Shown here: positions 9,296 through 18,644 of the stretch, piece by piece
How positions within the stretch are numbered: the first letter of the stretch is position 1
Layout: each line of letters starts with the position of its first letter
Source of the DNA: JALCRY01 sp050946575
Lineage (GTDB): Bacteria > Bacillota > Clostridia > Peptostreptococcales > Anaerovoracaceae
Assembly (NCBI GenBank): GCA_050946575.1
Contig: JBMNVB010000006.1
Location: 28,481 to 92,480 of the forward strand
Direction of reading: 5' to 3'
DNA: 64,000 nt
The notes under the pieces: generated by a model
The model's input: only the letters and a program-made list of their open reading frames with translations
Told to the model about the DNA's origin: nothing
The model's database searches: none
Made by a program: the position numbers and the translations under genes

Positions 9296-10183
9296 CTATT
9301 TGTTCTGATTTCCGAACACTTTCTCGTTCAGCGCCTTTCCTGCCGGCGTTGCGGCAAGGCCGCCCAGCGCGGTCTCTTTAAGCGCGGCGGGAAGTGAGTC
9401 TCCGATGTGCTTCATCGCGAGTATCACGTCATCTGCGGGGATCCTGCTTTTCACCCCCGCGAGCGCCATCTCGGCCGCGCACAGCGCGTTCGCCGTGCAG
9501 CCGGCATTGCGCTTTATACACGGTATCTCGACCAGCCCGGCCACCGGGTCGCATACGAGTCCCAGGATGTTTTTGAGCGCTATCGCCGCGGCGTCCGCCG
9601 CCATTTCAGGTGTCCCGCCCGCGCATTCAGTAAGCGCGGCCGCCGCCATGGCGGACGCGGAGCCGCATTCGGCCTGACATCCTCCGCCCGCTCCCGCGAG
9701 GCAGGCTTTATTATTTATCACCATCCCGAACGCCGCCGCAGTGAACATCGACATCACTACCGTTTCATCCGGCGCGCCGTATTCTTCCTGATACGCTATC
9801 AGCGTACCGGGCATGATACCGCACGACCCCGCCGTGGGCGCGGCAACGATCCTTCCCATGGAGGCGTTGAACTCCGCGACAGCGACTGCCTTCGCTATCG
9901 CTTTCGAGAACAGTCCCCCGCAGAGGGACTTCCCGCTTTCCGCCGCCTGCTTCAGCAGATACGCGTCTCCGCCGGTAAGACCGCTCGTCGACCGGATGCC
10001 GGCACTGCTGCCTTCTTCGGCGGATTCCTTCATTATCTTATAGTCGCGCGCCATAGTATCGTACAGCTCGCTCCTGCTCTTTTCCATTTCATCGGCCTGA
10101 TCTCTTATTACGATCTCGGATATGGCCGTGTTTTCCGCGTTTGCGGCGTCGACGAGCTCAAGCACAGTCTGATATTTCAGCAT
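9296..10183 (-). CDS. sdaAA: L-serine dehydratase, iron-sulfur-dependent, alpha subunit
   Basis: This 295-residue catalytic subunit deaminates L-serine to pyruvate and ammonia. It has the SGLTGGDAYLL segment, the APTAGSCGIMPG loop and cysteines (GGGCQAECGSA, CIKRNAGCTANAL) that ligate the oxygen-sensitive [4Fe-4S] cluster in this family. It lies 12 bp downstream of sdaAB in the order sdaAB-sdaAA. The pyruvate formed is the substrate of the adjacent PFOR, so the block converts serine to acetyl-CoA. Confidence 0.95.
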   Translation of the reverse strand: MLKYQTVLELVDAANAENTAISEIVIRDQADEMEKSRSELYDTMARDYKIMKESAEEGSSAGIRSTSGLTGGDAYLLKQAAESGKSLCGGLFSKAIAKAVAVAEFNASMGRIVAAPTAGSCGIMPGTLIAYQEEYGAPDETVVMSMFTAAAFGMVINNKACLAGAGGGCQAECGSASAMAAAALTECAGGTPEMAADAAAIALKNILGLVCDPVAGLVEIPCIKRNAGCTANALCAAEMALAGVKSRIPADDVILAMKHIGDSLPAALKETALGGLAATPAGKALNEKVFGNQNK

Positions 10184-10195
10184 ACAGTTCCCTCC

Positions 10196-10855
10196 TTACA
10201 GCGGCGTGATCAGAACGACCGACATCACGTTCTCGAGCGACTCGAGCTCGCCTGTGATCCTCTCCGCGATGCTCCCGTCGCACTGGATCGTCATGACAGC
10301 GGTCCCGCCCTTTCCGTCCCGGTTCAGCGTGAAGTCGAAAATGTTCATGCCTTCATCCGCCATTATCGCGGTGACCTTCGCGATCATTCCGGGAATGTCT
10401 CTGTGCACTACTATCAATGTCGGAAACTGGCCGCTGATCGATACTTTCAGTCCGTTTATCTCGTTTACGAGTATGTTCCCGCCGCCTACGGACGCCGCCT
10501 GCATCACGAGCTTCCTGCCGGAAGCGCCTTCAAGAGTGATGCGCGCGGTATTCGGATGGGCGTTCTCTATCTCGCCCGGCTCGAAGGCATAATCGATGCC
10601 CTGCTCTTTCGCAATTTCAAGACTGTGCCGTATCCGCTTATCGTCCGGCGTCATATCCATTATTCCGGCCATTATGGCCCTGTCCGTTCCGTGTCCCTTA
10701 TACGTATACGCGAAAGACCCCGCGAGGAGTATCCTCGCCTTCACGGCGGGCTCTCCGAGCAGGTGCCTCGCCATGCGGCCTATCCTGGCCGCTCCTGCCG
10801 TATGAGAAGAACTCGGGCCGATCATGACCGGCCCGATGATATCAAAAACATTCAA
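10196..10855 (-). CDS. sdaAB: L-serine dehydratase, iron-sulfur-dependent, beta subunit
   Basis: A 219-residue beta subunit with the N-terminal FDIIGPVMIGPSSSHTAGA signature and a C-terminal ACT domain (LIVVHRDIPGMIAKVTAIMA) that usually binds serine. The frame begins with a TTG one base after the pduL stop (TAA-a-TTG), and the nearest AGGAG is about 17 bases upstream inside pduL. Translation therefore probably depends on coupling to pduL. It forms the alpha/beta enzyme with sdaAA next door. Confidence 0.93.
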   Translation of the reverse strand: MNVFDIIGPVMIGPSSSHTAGAARIGRMARHLLGEPAVKARILLAGSFAYTYKGHGTDRAIMAGIMDMTPDDKRIRHSLEIAKEQGIDYAFEPGEIENAHPNTARITLEGASGRKLVMQAASVGGGNILVNEINGLKVSISGQFPTLIVVHRDIPGMIAKVTAIMADEGMNIFDFTLNRDGKGGTAVMTIQCDGSIAERITGELESLENVMSVVLITPL

Positions 10856-10856
10856 T

Positions 10857-11429
10857 TTACTCTACGATTTCTCCTATTGTATCCGGCGTGCATCCCGCTG
10901 CGTTGCCCTCATCAGTATCGATGTGGATCTCTCTTTCGTGAGTGTCGCCCGCTCTTACTACTACCTGGTCGAACACGAGAGCTCTGTCACCGTTTATCTT
11001 GATCTTAACTACGTCGTGATCCTTCACGCCGGCTTCCTTCGCCTGCTCTGTCGACAGGTGGATGTGTCTCTGCGCAATGATGACGCCGCGCTCGAGCTCG
11101 ATCTCGCCCTTCGGTCCGATGATTTTGCAACCCGGAGTATTGTCCAGATGTCCCGACTCTCTCAGCGGAGCGTCAATGCCGATCGTCCTGGCGTCTGTCA
11201 TCGCGAGCTCTACCTGTGTCTCTTTCCTTACCGGTCCGAGCACTCTCACGCCGTTCAGCGTCCTCTTCGGTCCGACAATGTCGACTTTCTCTTCACATGC
11301 GAACTGTCCCGGCTGCCCCAGAGGCTTCCTCGGTGTCAGCTCATAGCCCTCTCCGAAAAGCGTCTCGAGATCTTTCTGTGAAAGATGAAGATGTTTGTTT
11401 GAAATTCCTACTTTTGCTGTGTAGCCCAT
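10857..11429 (-). CDS. pduL: PduL-type phosphate acyltransferase (phosphotransacylase)
   Basis: A 190-residue protein with the two tandem PTAC motifs of PduL, each carrying zinc-binding histidines (NKHLHLS near the N-terminus, RHIHLS near residue 120). PduL exchanges acyl groups between CoA and phosphate; here it would convert acetyl-CoA (or propionyl-CoA) to the acyl phosphate for ATP synthesis by acetate kinase. The N-terminus lacks an obvious microcompartment-encapsulation helix and no shell genes are near, so it is probably a housekeeping enzyme. ATG 11429 was chosen because GGAGG lies just upstream; a longer frame lacks a site. Confidence 0.9.
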   Translation of the reverse strand: MGYTAKVGISNKHLHLSQKDLETLFGEGYELTPRKPLGQPGQFACEEKVDIVGPKRTLNGVRVLGPVRKETQVELAMTDARTIGIDAPLRESGHLDNTPGCKIIGPKGEIELERGVIIAQRHIHLSTEQAKEAGVKDHDVVKIKINGDRALVFDQVVVRAGDTHEREIHIDTDEGNAAGCTPDTIGEIVE

Positions 11430-11483
11430 TTTTTCCTCCTGGTTCGTCTGATATTTTTCGTAACGCATCAATGCGCTGTAAAC

Positions 11484-12011
11484 TTATTCACTGAGGTAGC
11501 TGATATACGGAAGCTGTCTGTACTTCTGATTCGCATCGAGTCCGTATCCGACGATGAAAACGTCCGGGACTTCGAAGCCTACATAATCAGCGTTTATGTC
11601 GATCTTCCTCCCCTCCGGCTTGTCGAGCATGCAGCAGATGCTGACGCTCTTCGTGCCTCTGTTGGCGAGGTATTTCTTCAGATACGCGAGTGTGGTGCCG
11701 GAATCGACAATGTCTTCCACTATGATCACGTTCTTGCCCTTTATATCATAATCAAGGTCCTTGTTTATCTTTACTACTCCGGAGCTTTTCGTCGCCGCCC
11801 CGTAACTGCTGCAGGCCATGAAGTCGATCTCCACGTCGAGATGTATATTCTTCATGAGATCCACCATCCACGGCACTGCGCCTTTCAGGATCCCGACGAG
11901 CAGCACGCTGTCCCCCTCGAAATCCCTGTCGATCTGCGCGCCGATCTCCTCCGCGCGCTTTCTGATCTGTTCTTCGGTGATCATGACCTTGCCGATAACG
12001 CTTTTATCCAT
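11484..12011 (-). CDS. hpt: Hypoxanthine phosphoribosyltransferase
   Basis: A 175-residue type I phosphoribosyltransferase that salvages hypoxanthine (and usually guanine) with PRPP to IMP/GMP. The PRPP loop VIIVEDIVDSGTTLAYL is intact, and LVGILKGAVPWMVDL and CMLDKPEGRK match the Hpt family. ATG 12011 has GGAGG five bases upstream and overlaps the end of the preceding small membrane-protein gene by 8 bp, implying translational coupling. Confidence 0.93.
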   Translation of the reverse strand: MDKSVIGKVMITEEQIRKRAEEIGAQIDRDFEGDSVLLVGILKGAVPWMVDLMKNIHLDVEIDFMACSSYGAATKSSGVVKINKDLDYDIKGKNVIIVEDIVDSGTTLAYLKKYLANRGTKSVSICCMLDKPEGRKIDINADYVGFEVPDVFIVGYGLDANQKYRQLPYISYLSE

Positions 12012-12372
12012 CCTGTCCTCCGTCCTGTCTGCCGTCTTCGCGTTCACTTTCCTCTTCACCGTCATATTTTACATCAAAATCCACTGCATTGATAGTATCA
12101 CTGCCCGCAAATTTTTTCGAATAGTCCGTTGTTCTCTCTCCGAACCAGTAAGTATCGAGCGTGTCGCGCAGATGCCACAGGATCCAGATCCAGAGCAGGA
12201 TGTCGCTGATTATGCCGAACGGCTGGGCGATCTGCACGAGCGGGAACAGCACGTAGATGATCCCGAACACGACGAGCACTTTTTTGCGCTTCGGAACAGA
12301 GCGGTCCGCCATCATGAAACGTATCGCCTTGAGTCTTCTTATCAGCACCCTCCACGCGATGTTGAACTGCAT
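12004..12372 (-). CDS. Small membrane protein, possibly DUF1232/YkvA-like
   Basis: A 122-residue protein with a basic N-terminus, one or two hydrophobic segments (about residues 32-66: VLVVFGIIYVLFP and IISDILLWIWILW) and an acidic, charged C-terminal tail ending in GRQDGGQDG. The YVLFP...GIISDILLW stretch recalls the DUF1232 motif, but I am not sure. The gene sits 2 bp after engB and overlaps hpt, so it is part of the lon-engB-hpt transcript. Function unknown. Confidence 0.75.
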   Translation of the reverse strand: MQFNIAWRVLIRRLKAIRFMMADRSVPKRKKVLVVFGIIYVLFPLVQIAQPFGIISDILLWIWILWHLRDTLDTYWFGERTTDYSKKFAGSDTINAVDFDVKYDGEEESEREDGRQDGGQDG

Positions 12373-12374
12373 AT

Positions 12375-12962
12375 CTACTCCTGCAGGACTATCCTGCCTA
12401 TCTCGTCCGTAAGCTCGCCCGCGCCTGTCTTTTTGAGCGCCGACACGGGGATTATTTTCGCGTCCCCCGCACCGAGTGTCACTCGTATGACATCGAGCGC
12501 CCTGTTTTTCTGATTGTTTGACAGCTTGTCCGCCTTCGTCGCGACAATGAGCCCGTCAAGGCCGTAGTACTTCATGTAATCGTACATCTGAACGTCGAGA
12601 GCGGTCGGCTCATGACGTATATCCACGAGCAGCACGACTTTCCGCAGCGACTCCCTCGTGCGGAAATAGTCGTCCATCATCCTGCCCCAGTCCTCCGACA
12701 TTGATTTGGACACTTTCGCGTATCCGTATCCCGGAAGATCCGCGATCCTGAACTGACCGTTTATTTCATAGAAATTTATCGTCCGCGTCTTGCCGGGACT
12801 GCTGCTCACTTTCGCGAGTTTCTTCCTGCCGGTGAGCAGATTCAGCAGCGACGATTTGCCGACGTTGGATTTCCCCGCGAACGCGATCTCCGGAAGATCG
12901 TCCGGAGGATACTGCCCGGGCCGCGCCGTCACCGCGACTATCTCTGCCGTCTTTATTTTCAT
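12375..12962 (-). CDS. engB: Ribosome biogenesis GTP-binding protein EngB/YsxC
   Basis: A 195-residue TRAFAC-class GTPase with G1 (AFAGKSNVGKSSL, about 29-41), G2 region KTRTINFY, G3 DLPGYG and G4 TKADK. EngB/YsxC assists late 50S subunit assembly. It directly follows lon with a 4-bp ATGA overlap, the order also seen in Bacillus. Confidence 0.97.
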   Translation of the reverse strand: MKIKTAEIVAVTARPGQYPPDDLPEIAFAGKSNVGKSSLLNLLTGRKKLAKVSSSPGKTRTINFYEINGQFRIADLPGYGYAKVSKSMSEDWGRMMDDYFRTRESLRKVVLLVDIRHEPTALDVQMYDYMKYYGLDGLIVATKADKLSNNQKNRALDVIRVTLGAGDAKIIPVSALKKTGAGELTDEIGRIVLQE

Positions 12963-15352
12963 GATTTCTTTCCGGGTTTCTTCACCAGTACCTCGTCGAG
13001 CGCCTGCTGCACATTGTCGAGGAGCACGAACGTCAGCTGCTTTCTCACATTCTCCGGGATATCGTCGATATCGGGTTCGTTCTCCCTCGGGATGAGGACC
13101 TTCCTGATCCCGGCTCTGTGAGCGGCGAGCACCTTTTCCCTGATGCCGCCTACCGGCATCACTTCTCCGCGCAGGTTTATCTCACCCGTCATCGCGATGT
13201 CCTGCCTCGCCGGTATCTTCGTGAACGTGGATATCATGGCAGTGCACATCGTGACTCCGGCGGACGGTCCGTCCTTCGGCGTAGCGCCCTCCGGGATATG
13301 GAGATGCATGTCGTATTTTTCGTAGAAGTCCGGCTCGATGCCGAGCTTATCTGATATCGAGCGTATATAGCTTATGCCGGTCCTCGCGGATTCCTGCATT
13401 ACGTCTCCGAGCTGCCCGGTGAGGCTTATCTTTCCCTTGCCCGGGACCGCAAGCGTCTCTATCTCGAGCGTCACGCCGCCGACCACGGTCCACGCGAGCC
13501 CTGTCGTCACTCCGACCTTGGTCGTTCCCTTTATGAGGTCATAGTGATAGCGTTTCTTGCCGAGATACGATTCGAGATCCGAGGCCTTTATCGAGAAGGA
13601 AGCGTCACCGCCCTCCGTCACGATCTTCCTCGCGACCTTCCTGCACAGGTTCGCGATCTCGCGCTCCAGATTACGGACGCCGGATTCGCGCGTGTAGTAG
13701 TTTATCAGATCTCTTATGGCCTTCTGCGAGATCCGTATGTCCTTCGCTCTGAGGCCGTTCTTCGCTCTTTCTTTCGGGATGAGGTACTTCTGTGCGATCT
13801 TTACCTTTTCCTCTTCAGTATATCCCGCAACTTCTATTACTTCCATCCTGTCGAGAAGAGGGCTCGGTATAGTGCTGATGTCGTTCGCTGTAGTGATGAA
13901 CATCACGTCCGACAGATCGAACGGCACTTCGAGATAGTGGTCAGTGAAGTTTTTGTTCTGCTCCGGATCCAGCACTTCAAGCAGCGCGGACGCGGGATCT
14001 CCCCTGAAGTCCGCTCCGATCTTGTCCACCTCGTCGAACAGGAACACAGGGTTCCTCGTGCCGGCTTCGCGGATGCAGTTTATCACTCTGCCCGGGATGG
14101 CGCCGATGTACGTGCGCCTGTGGCCTCTGATCTCGGCCTCGTCCCTCACGCCGCCGAGCGACATGCGGACGTATTCCCTTCCGGTGGCCCTTGCTATCGA
14201 CTTCACGATAGAGGTCTTTCCGGTTCCTGGCGGGCCCACGAGACACAGTATCGGTCCCGTTATTTTCTGCGACAGATGGATGACGGCAAGATATTCGAGG
14301 ACTCTGTCCTTTACCTTGCGCAGGCCGTAATGGTCTTCGTCGAGTATCTTTTCAGCCTTCTTGAGGTCGAGCTCTATCTCCGATTCCGTGTTCCACGGGA
14401 GCGAAAGCAGCGTTTCGATGTAGTTCCTGCCGACAGCCGCTTCCGAGGAGGACGGCTGCAGTTTCGCCATCCTGTTTATCTCTTTTTCTATCGTGGCATT
14501 TATTTTTTCGGGAAGCGCGAGTTCCGCGAGCTGCTTTCTCCATTTCTCGATCTCATCTTCCACTTCCTCATCGATGCCGAGTTCTTCCTGGATCGCACGC
14601 ATCTGCTCCCTCAGATAATACTCTTTCTGATTCTGATTCATCTGAGTCTTTATCTTCGTGCTGATGTCTTCCTCAATATTCAGTATCTCGATCTCGCGTG
14701 AGATGATGCTGATAAGCGAATTCAGACGCTCTTTCGTGTCGAGCGCGTCCAGTATTATCTGCTTGTCTTCCGTCTTGACGTTAAGATGCGACGCTACGAT
14801 ATCCGCGAACCTTCCCGGCTCCTCTATCGTGGCGACGGTCTGGAACGTCTCCTGCGACATCTCCTGGTTCAGCGCCAGATATTCGTCGAACAGAGTCAGC
14901 ACGCTCCTCATGAGCGCCTCCGTCTCCGCCGGGATCTTCTCCGGTTCCACGTCCGGCAGTTCTTCTATGACGCACCTGAAATAAGGCACTTCGTTGAGAA
15001 CGGTCGTGATGCGTCCTCTGTAAATGCCTTCCACGAGCACACGGATGGAATCGCCGGGCAGCTTCAGCATCTGCTTTATCCTGGCGATCGTTCCTATATG
15101 ATAAAAATCGTCCGTAGTCGGAAGATCCGTGTTTTCATCCTTCTGCGTTGTCAGGAAAATATACTGGTTCCTTATCATCGCGCGCTCCAGCGCATTGATG
15201 GATTTCTCTCTCCCGATATCGAAATGGAGGACCATGTTCGGGAAGATCGTAAGCCCCCTGAGAGGGATCATCGGCAGAACTATCTCGCCGTCTATAGTCT
15301 TTTCGACTTTCTCGTCGGCCGAGACTATCTTAAGATCATTTATGTCAGGCAT
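12959..15352 (-). CDS. lon: ATP-dependent protease Lon (LonA)
   Basis: A 797-residue LonA: N-terminal substrate-binding domain (IPLRGLTIFPNMVLHFDIGR), coiled coil, AAA+ module with Walker A GPPGTGKTS and Walker B VFLFDEVDK, and a C-terminal protease domain with the catalytic Ser in KDGPSAGVTM and the Lys in GIRKVLIP. It degrades misfolded and regulatory proteins in the cytoplasm. It lies downstream of clpX beyond a 61-bp gap with a stem-loop, and overlaps engB. Confidence 0.98.
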   Translation of the reverse strand: MPDINDLKIVSADEKVEKTIDGEIVLPMIPLRGLTIFPNMVLHFDIGREKSINALERAMIRNQYIFLTTQKDENTDLPTTDDFYHIGTIARIKQMLKLPGDSIRVLVEGIYRGRITTVLNEVPYFRCVIEELPDVEPEKIPAETEALMRSVLTLFDEYLALNQEMSQETFQTVATIEEPGRFADIVASHLNVKTEDKQIILDALDTKERLNSLISIISREIEILNIEEDISTKIKTQMNQNQKEYYLREQMRAIQEELGIDEEVEDEIEKWRKQLAELALPEKINATIEKEINRMAKLQPSSSEAAVGRNYIETLLSLPWNTESEIELDLKKAEKILDEDHYGLRKVKDRVLEYLAVIHLSQKITGPILCLVGPPGTGKTSIVKSIARATGREYVRMSLGGVRDEAEIRGHRRTYIGAIPGRVINCIREAGTRNPVFLFDEVDKIGADFRGDPASALLEVLDPEQNKNFTDHYLEVPFDLSDVMFITTANDISTIPSPLLDRMEVIEVAGYTEEEKVKIAQKYLIPKERAKNGLRAKDIRISQKAIRDLINYYTRESGVRNLEREIANLCRKVARKIVTEGGDASFSIKASDLESYLGKKRYHYDLIKGTTKVGVTTGLAWTVVGGVTLEIETLAVPGKGKISLTGQLGDVMQESARTGISYIRSISDKLGIEPDFYEKYDMHLHIPEGATPKDGPSAGVTMCTAMISTFTKIPARQDIAMTGEINLRGEVMPVGGIREKVLAAHRAGIRKVLIPRENEPDIDDIPENVRKQLTFVLLDNVQQALDEVLVKKPGKKS

Positions 15353-15386
15353 ATGTGTCTTTCCTCCTTTTTATATATAGTCACAA

Positions 15387-15409
15387 TGAGGCGGCCTCGA
15401 GCCGCCTCA
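15387..15409. terminator. Stem-loop between clpX and lon
   Basis: TGAGGCGGC-CTCGA-GCCGCCTCA is a perfect 9-bp stem just after the clpX stop. On the minus strand it is not followed by a real T tract, so it may be a weak terminator, a processing site or an mRNA-stabilising end that sets the clpX:lon ratio. Confidence 0.5.
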
Positions 15410-15413
15410 CTTA

Positions 15414-16703
15414 TTAAGCCGTTACCTTGGTTTCCGTCCTTTTCTTCACTCCCGCCTCTTCGCTTTCGCGCTTTCTGAGAACGAGTTCCGGTTCACTGCC
15501 TTCGGTGACAGTCTTTTCCGTAATGACGCACTTTTCGACGTCATCGCGCGACGGTATCTCATACATGACGTCCGTCATCAGTTTCTCCATGATCCCGCGG
15601 AGCCCCCTGGCGCCTGTATTCAGCTTTATCGCCTTTTCGGCTATCGCGCGTATGGCTCCCGGTTCTATATCGAGCTCAACGCCGTCGAGTTCAAACAGCT
15701 TTTTGTACTGTTTGACCAGCGCGTTCTTCGGCTCCGTAAGGATCTTCGAGAGCGCGTCCTCGTCGAGTTCCGACAGTGTCACAACGGACGGAAGTCTCCC
15801 TATGAATTCCGGGATGAGACCGAACTTCAGCAGATCTTCCGGCTCGATTTTCTTTAAAAGCTCCGCTTCGTCCGCGCCGCTCCCGGCCGTCACGGAATTG
15901 AATCCGATGACGTTCTTGCCGATACGTCTCTGTATGATCTTATCCAGCCCGTCGAACGCGCCGCCGCATATGAACAGAACGTTCTTCGTGTTGAACTGGA
16001 TCATTTCCTGGTTCGGGTGCTTGCGCCCGCCCTGAGGCGGAACGTTCGCCACCGTTCCCTCTATTATTTTAAGCAATGCCTGCTGCACGCCTTCGCCGCT
16101 GACGTCCCTCGTTATCGAGACGTTCTCGGACTTCTTTGCAATCTTGTCGATCTCGTCTACATATATAATGCCTCTCTCGGCCTTCTCGAGATCGTAGTCC
16201 GCGGCCTGTATGAGTTTCAGCAGGATATTTTCAACGTCTTCACCGACATAGCCCGCTTCCGTAAGAGCGGTCGCGTCCGCAATGGCGAACGGGACGCTCA
16301 GTATCTTCGCGAGCGTCTGCGCGAGCAGCGTTTTTCCGGATCCCGTGGGGCCGATCATGATGATGTTCGATTTCTGTATCTCGACATCGTCATCGTCATC
16401 ATTGCTGCTGATGCGCTTGTAATGATTGTACACCGCCACCGCGAGCGCCTTCTTCGCATCATCCTGCGCTATTACATAATCCGAAAGCTTTTCGGTTATT
16501 TCCTTCGGCTTCGGAAGATTTCTGTCCGCTTCGCGCTCTATGTCGGAACCTCCGCCCATACCCTCGTTTATGATATCGCGGCAGAGTTCGACGCATTCGT
16601 TGCAGATATAGACATCCGGTCCGGCCACGAGCCTCTTCACCTGGCTCTGGGGCCTTCCGCAGAATGAACATCTTATTTCGTTATTGTCATCGTACTTCGC
16701 CAT
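15414..16703 (-). CDS. clpX: ATP-dependent Clp protease ATP-binding subunit ClpX
   Basis: A 429-residue AAA+ unfoldase. The N-terminal zinc-binding domain has Cys12, Cys15, Cys34 and Cys37; Walker A is GPTGSGKT (118-125), Walker B is IIYVDEIDKI, and the IGF loop (KNVIGFNS) docks on ClpP. It delivers tagged or folded substrates to ClpP. It lies 13 bp downstream of clpP in the same orientation, so ClpXP is made from one unit. Confidence 0.98.
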   Translation of the reverse strand: MAKYDDNNEIRCSFCGRPQSQVKRLVAGPDVYICNECVELCRDIINEGMGGGSDIEREADRNLPKPKEITEKLSDYVIAQDDAKKALAVAVYNHYKRISSNDDDDDVEIQKSNIIMIGPTGSGKTLLAQTLAKILSVPFAIADATALTEAGYVGEDVENILLKLIQAADYDLEKAERGIIYVDEIDKIAKKSENVSITRDVSGEGVQQALLKIIEGTVANVPPQGGRKHPNQEMIQFNTKNVLFICGGAFDGLDKIIQRRIGKNVIGFNSVTAGSGADEAELLKKIEPEDLLKFGLIPEFIGRLPSVVTLSELDEDALSKILTEPKNALVKQYKKLFELDGVELDIEPGAIRAIAEKAIKLNTGARGLRGIMEKLMTDVMYEIPSRDDVEKCVITEKTVTEGSEPELVLRKRESEEAGVKKRTETKVTA

Positions 16704-16716
16704 GTATACCTCCCGG

Positions 16717-17301
16717 TCACCGGGTAGTCATCACCCGGTCAATGAGCCCGTACGCCATCGCTTCGTCCGCGCTCATGAAATTATCCCTTTCCGTATCCTC
16801 GCTGACTTTCTCAAGCGGCTGCCCGGTGTTCCCGCTGAGGATCCTGTTCATCTTTTCCTTCGTCCTCAGTATCCAGTCAGCGTGGATCTTTATATCAGTA
16901 GCCTGCCCCTGCACGCCTCCGAGCGGCTGATGGATCATGATCTCCGCGTTCGGAAGAGCGTATCTCTTGCCCTTCGTTCCCGAAGAAAGCAGGAACGCGC
17001 CCATGCTCGCGGCGAGCCCGACGCATATAGTGGATATGTCGGGGCGCACATAGTTCATGGTATCATAGATAGCCATGCCCGATGTGACCTGACCGCCGGG
17101 GCTGTTTATATAGATATTGATATCCTTTTCCGGATCTTCTGCTTCGAGAAACAGAAGCTCCGCCGTGACGACGCTGGCAATGCTGTCGTCTATCTCACCG
17201 CTCAGGATAATGATCCTGTCCCTGAGCAGCCTCGAATATATGTCATACGATCTTTCGCCTGCGCCCGTCTGTTCAACGACGTAGGGTATCAATGCAGCCA
17301 T
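16717..17301 (-). CDS. clpP: ATP-dependent Clp protease proteolytic subunit
   Basis: A 194-residue serine protease with the full triad: Ser99 (GLAASMGAFLL), His124 (IMIHQPLGG) and Asp173 (ERDNFMS). It assembles into the tetradecameric chamber fed by ClpX. It is placed between tig and clpX, the common Firmicute arrangement. Confidence 0.98.
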   Translation of the reverse strand: MAALIPYVVEQTGAGERSYDIYSRLLRDRIIILSGEIDDSIASVVTAELLFLEAEDPEKDINIYINSPGGQVTSGMAIYDTMNYVRPDISTICVGLAASMGAFLLSSGTKGKRYALPNAEIMIHQPLGGVQGQATDIKIHADWILRTKEKMNRILSGNTGQPLEKVSEDTERDNFMSADEAMAYGLIDRVMTTR

Positions 17302-17345
17302 ACTCTCACACCTTTCCTATTGATTATTCACATTATCGGCCGTCG

Positions 17346-18644
17346 TTAATCTTCCTTTTTCTCCTTTTTTACGGCATTGTCGTAAATAAACTGCACGGCC
17401 TTCCTCATTTTTATGTCTTCCTTCACCATGTCCATGTTCTGTCCGGCGAGCATTCCCCTGATGTCCTCGACCTTCATATCGTAGCGGTCGGCCATATCCT
17501 GAAGTTCGCCCTCGACGTCCTCGTCAGTGGCCTCCAGATTCTCCTGCTCCGCGACTCCTCTTACGGTCATCCTCATCTTTACTCTGTTCTCCGCGCCGGA
17601 TCTGAGGTCGTTCCTGAAATCCTCCATGGTGCGTCCGACCATTTCGAGGTAATTATCGAGAGTCATGCCCTGCATCGCGAGCTGCTGACTGTATTCCTGG
17701 ATCATCGCCGTGATGTCATCGCTTACCAGTCTCTCCGGAACGTCGAAATCGTTCGCGTCCATGACCTTCTTGACGGCCTCGTCCTTCATCATGTTCTCGG
17801 CGTTTTCTCTCTTCTGCCTTCTCACGTCCTCGGCGGTCTTCTCCTTAAACTCATCAACAGTGTCGTAACTGCTGATATCCTGTACGAGTTCGTCGTCGAG
17901 TTCAGGCAGTTCCTCTTCCTGCACCTTCTTCACTGTGCAGTCGAAGACAGCTTCCTTCCCCGCGAGATCCTCTGCGCCGTAGTCTTCCGGGAATGTGACT
18001 TTCACATCCCTGCGGTCGCCGGCCTTCGTTCCGACGAGCTGGTCTTCGAAACCCGGGATGAACGTGTTAGATCCGAGCATCAGCGGGCAGTCCGTCATGC
18101 TGCCGCCCTCGAATTCTTTTCCGTCCACCGTGCCGACGAAATCTATCAACAGCGTGTCGCCTTCCTTCGCTTCTCTGTCGACTTCGACGAGACGTCCGTT
18201 CTTCCTTCTGAGATTGTCGATCGCGTTCTGTATATCTTCATCAGTAGCTTCCGTATCGACGTCCTCTATCTCAACGCCCTTGTAGTCCCTGATCTCCAGT
18301 TCGGGATATACTTCTACCGTACCCTCGATGACGAATCCCTCGCCCTTTTTGAGTTCCGGCGCCTCGATCTTCGGGCTGTCGATGACCTCGAGTTCAAGGT
18401 CGTCTATCGCCTGCGGATACGCCGTGCCGAGGATATCGTTGAGAGCGTCGTCAAAGAAAATATCGTCGCCGTAGTGCTTCTCTATTATACTCCTGGGAGC
18501 CTTTCCTTTCCTGAAACCGTCGATGACGAATTTATCCTTCGACTGCTGATACGCTCTTATGACAGCGTTCTTGAATTCGTCGGCCGTCACCTCGATGTTG
18601 AATTTTACATTGTTTCCTTCTTTAGAGATCTGGGTAGCTTTCAT
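17346..18644 (-). CDS. tig: Trigger factor (ribosome-associated chaperone)
   Basis: A 432-residue chaperone and peptidyl-prolyl isomerase. The N-terminal domain carries the ribosome-docking signature GFRKGKAPRSIIEKHYG, the middle is an FKBP domain (GDTLLIDFVGTVDGKEFEGG ... FIPGFEDQLVG), and the C-terminal domain is the substrate cradle. It overlaps the upstream CYTH gene by 4 bp and precedes clpP by 44 bp, placing nascent-chain folding with degradation. Confidence 0.97.
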   Translation of the reverse strand: MKATQISKEGNNVKFNIEVTADEFKNAVIRAYQQSKDKFVIDGFRKGKAPRSIIEKHYGDDIFFDDALNDILGTAYPQAIDDLELEVIDSPKIEAPELKKGEGFVIEGTVEVYPELEIRDYKGVEIEDVDTEATDEDIQNAIDNLRRKNGRLVEVDREAKEGDTLLIDFVGTVDGKEFEGGSMTDCPLMLGSNTFIPGFEDQLVGTKAGDRRDVKVTFPEDYGAEDLAGKEAVFDCTVKKVQEEELPELDDELVQDISSYDTVDEFKEKTAEDVRRQKRENAENMMKDEAVKKVMDANDFDVPERLVSDDITAMIQEYSQQLAMQGMTLDNYLEMVGRTMEDFRNDLRSGAENRVKMRMTVRGVAEQENLEATDEDVEGELQDMADRYDMKVEDIRGMLAGQNMDMVKEDIKMRKAVQFIYDNAVKKEKKED

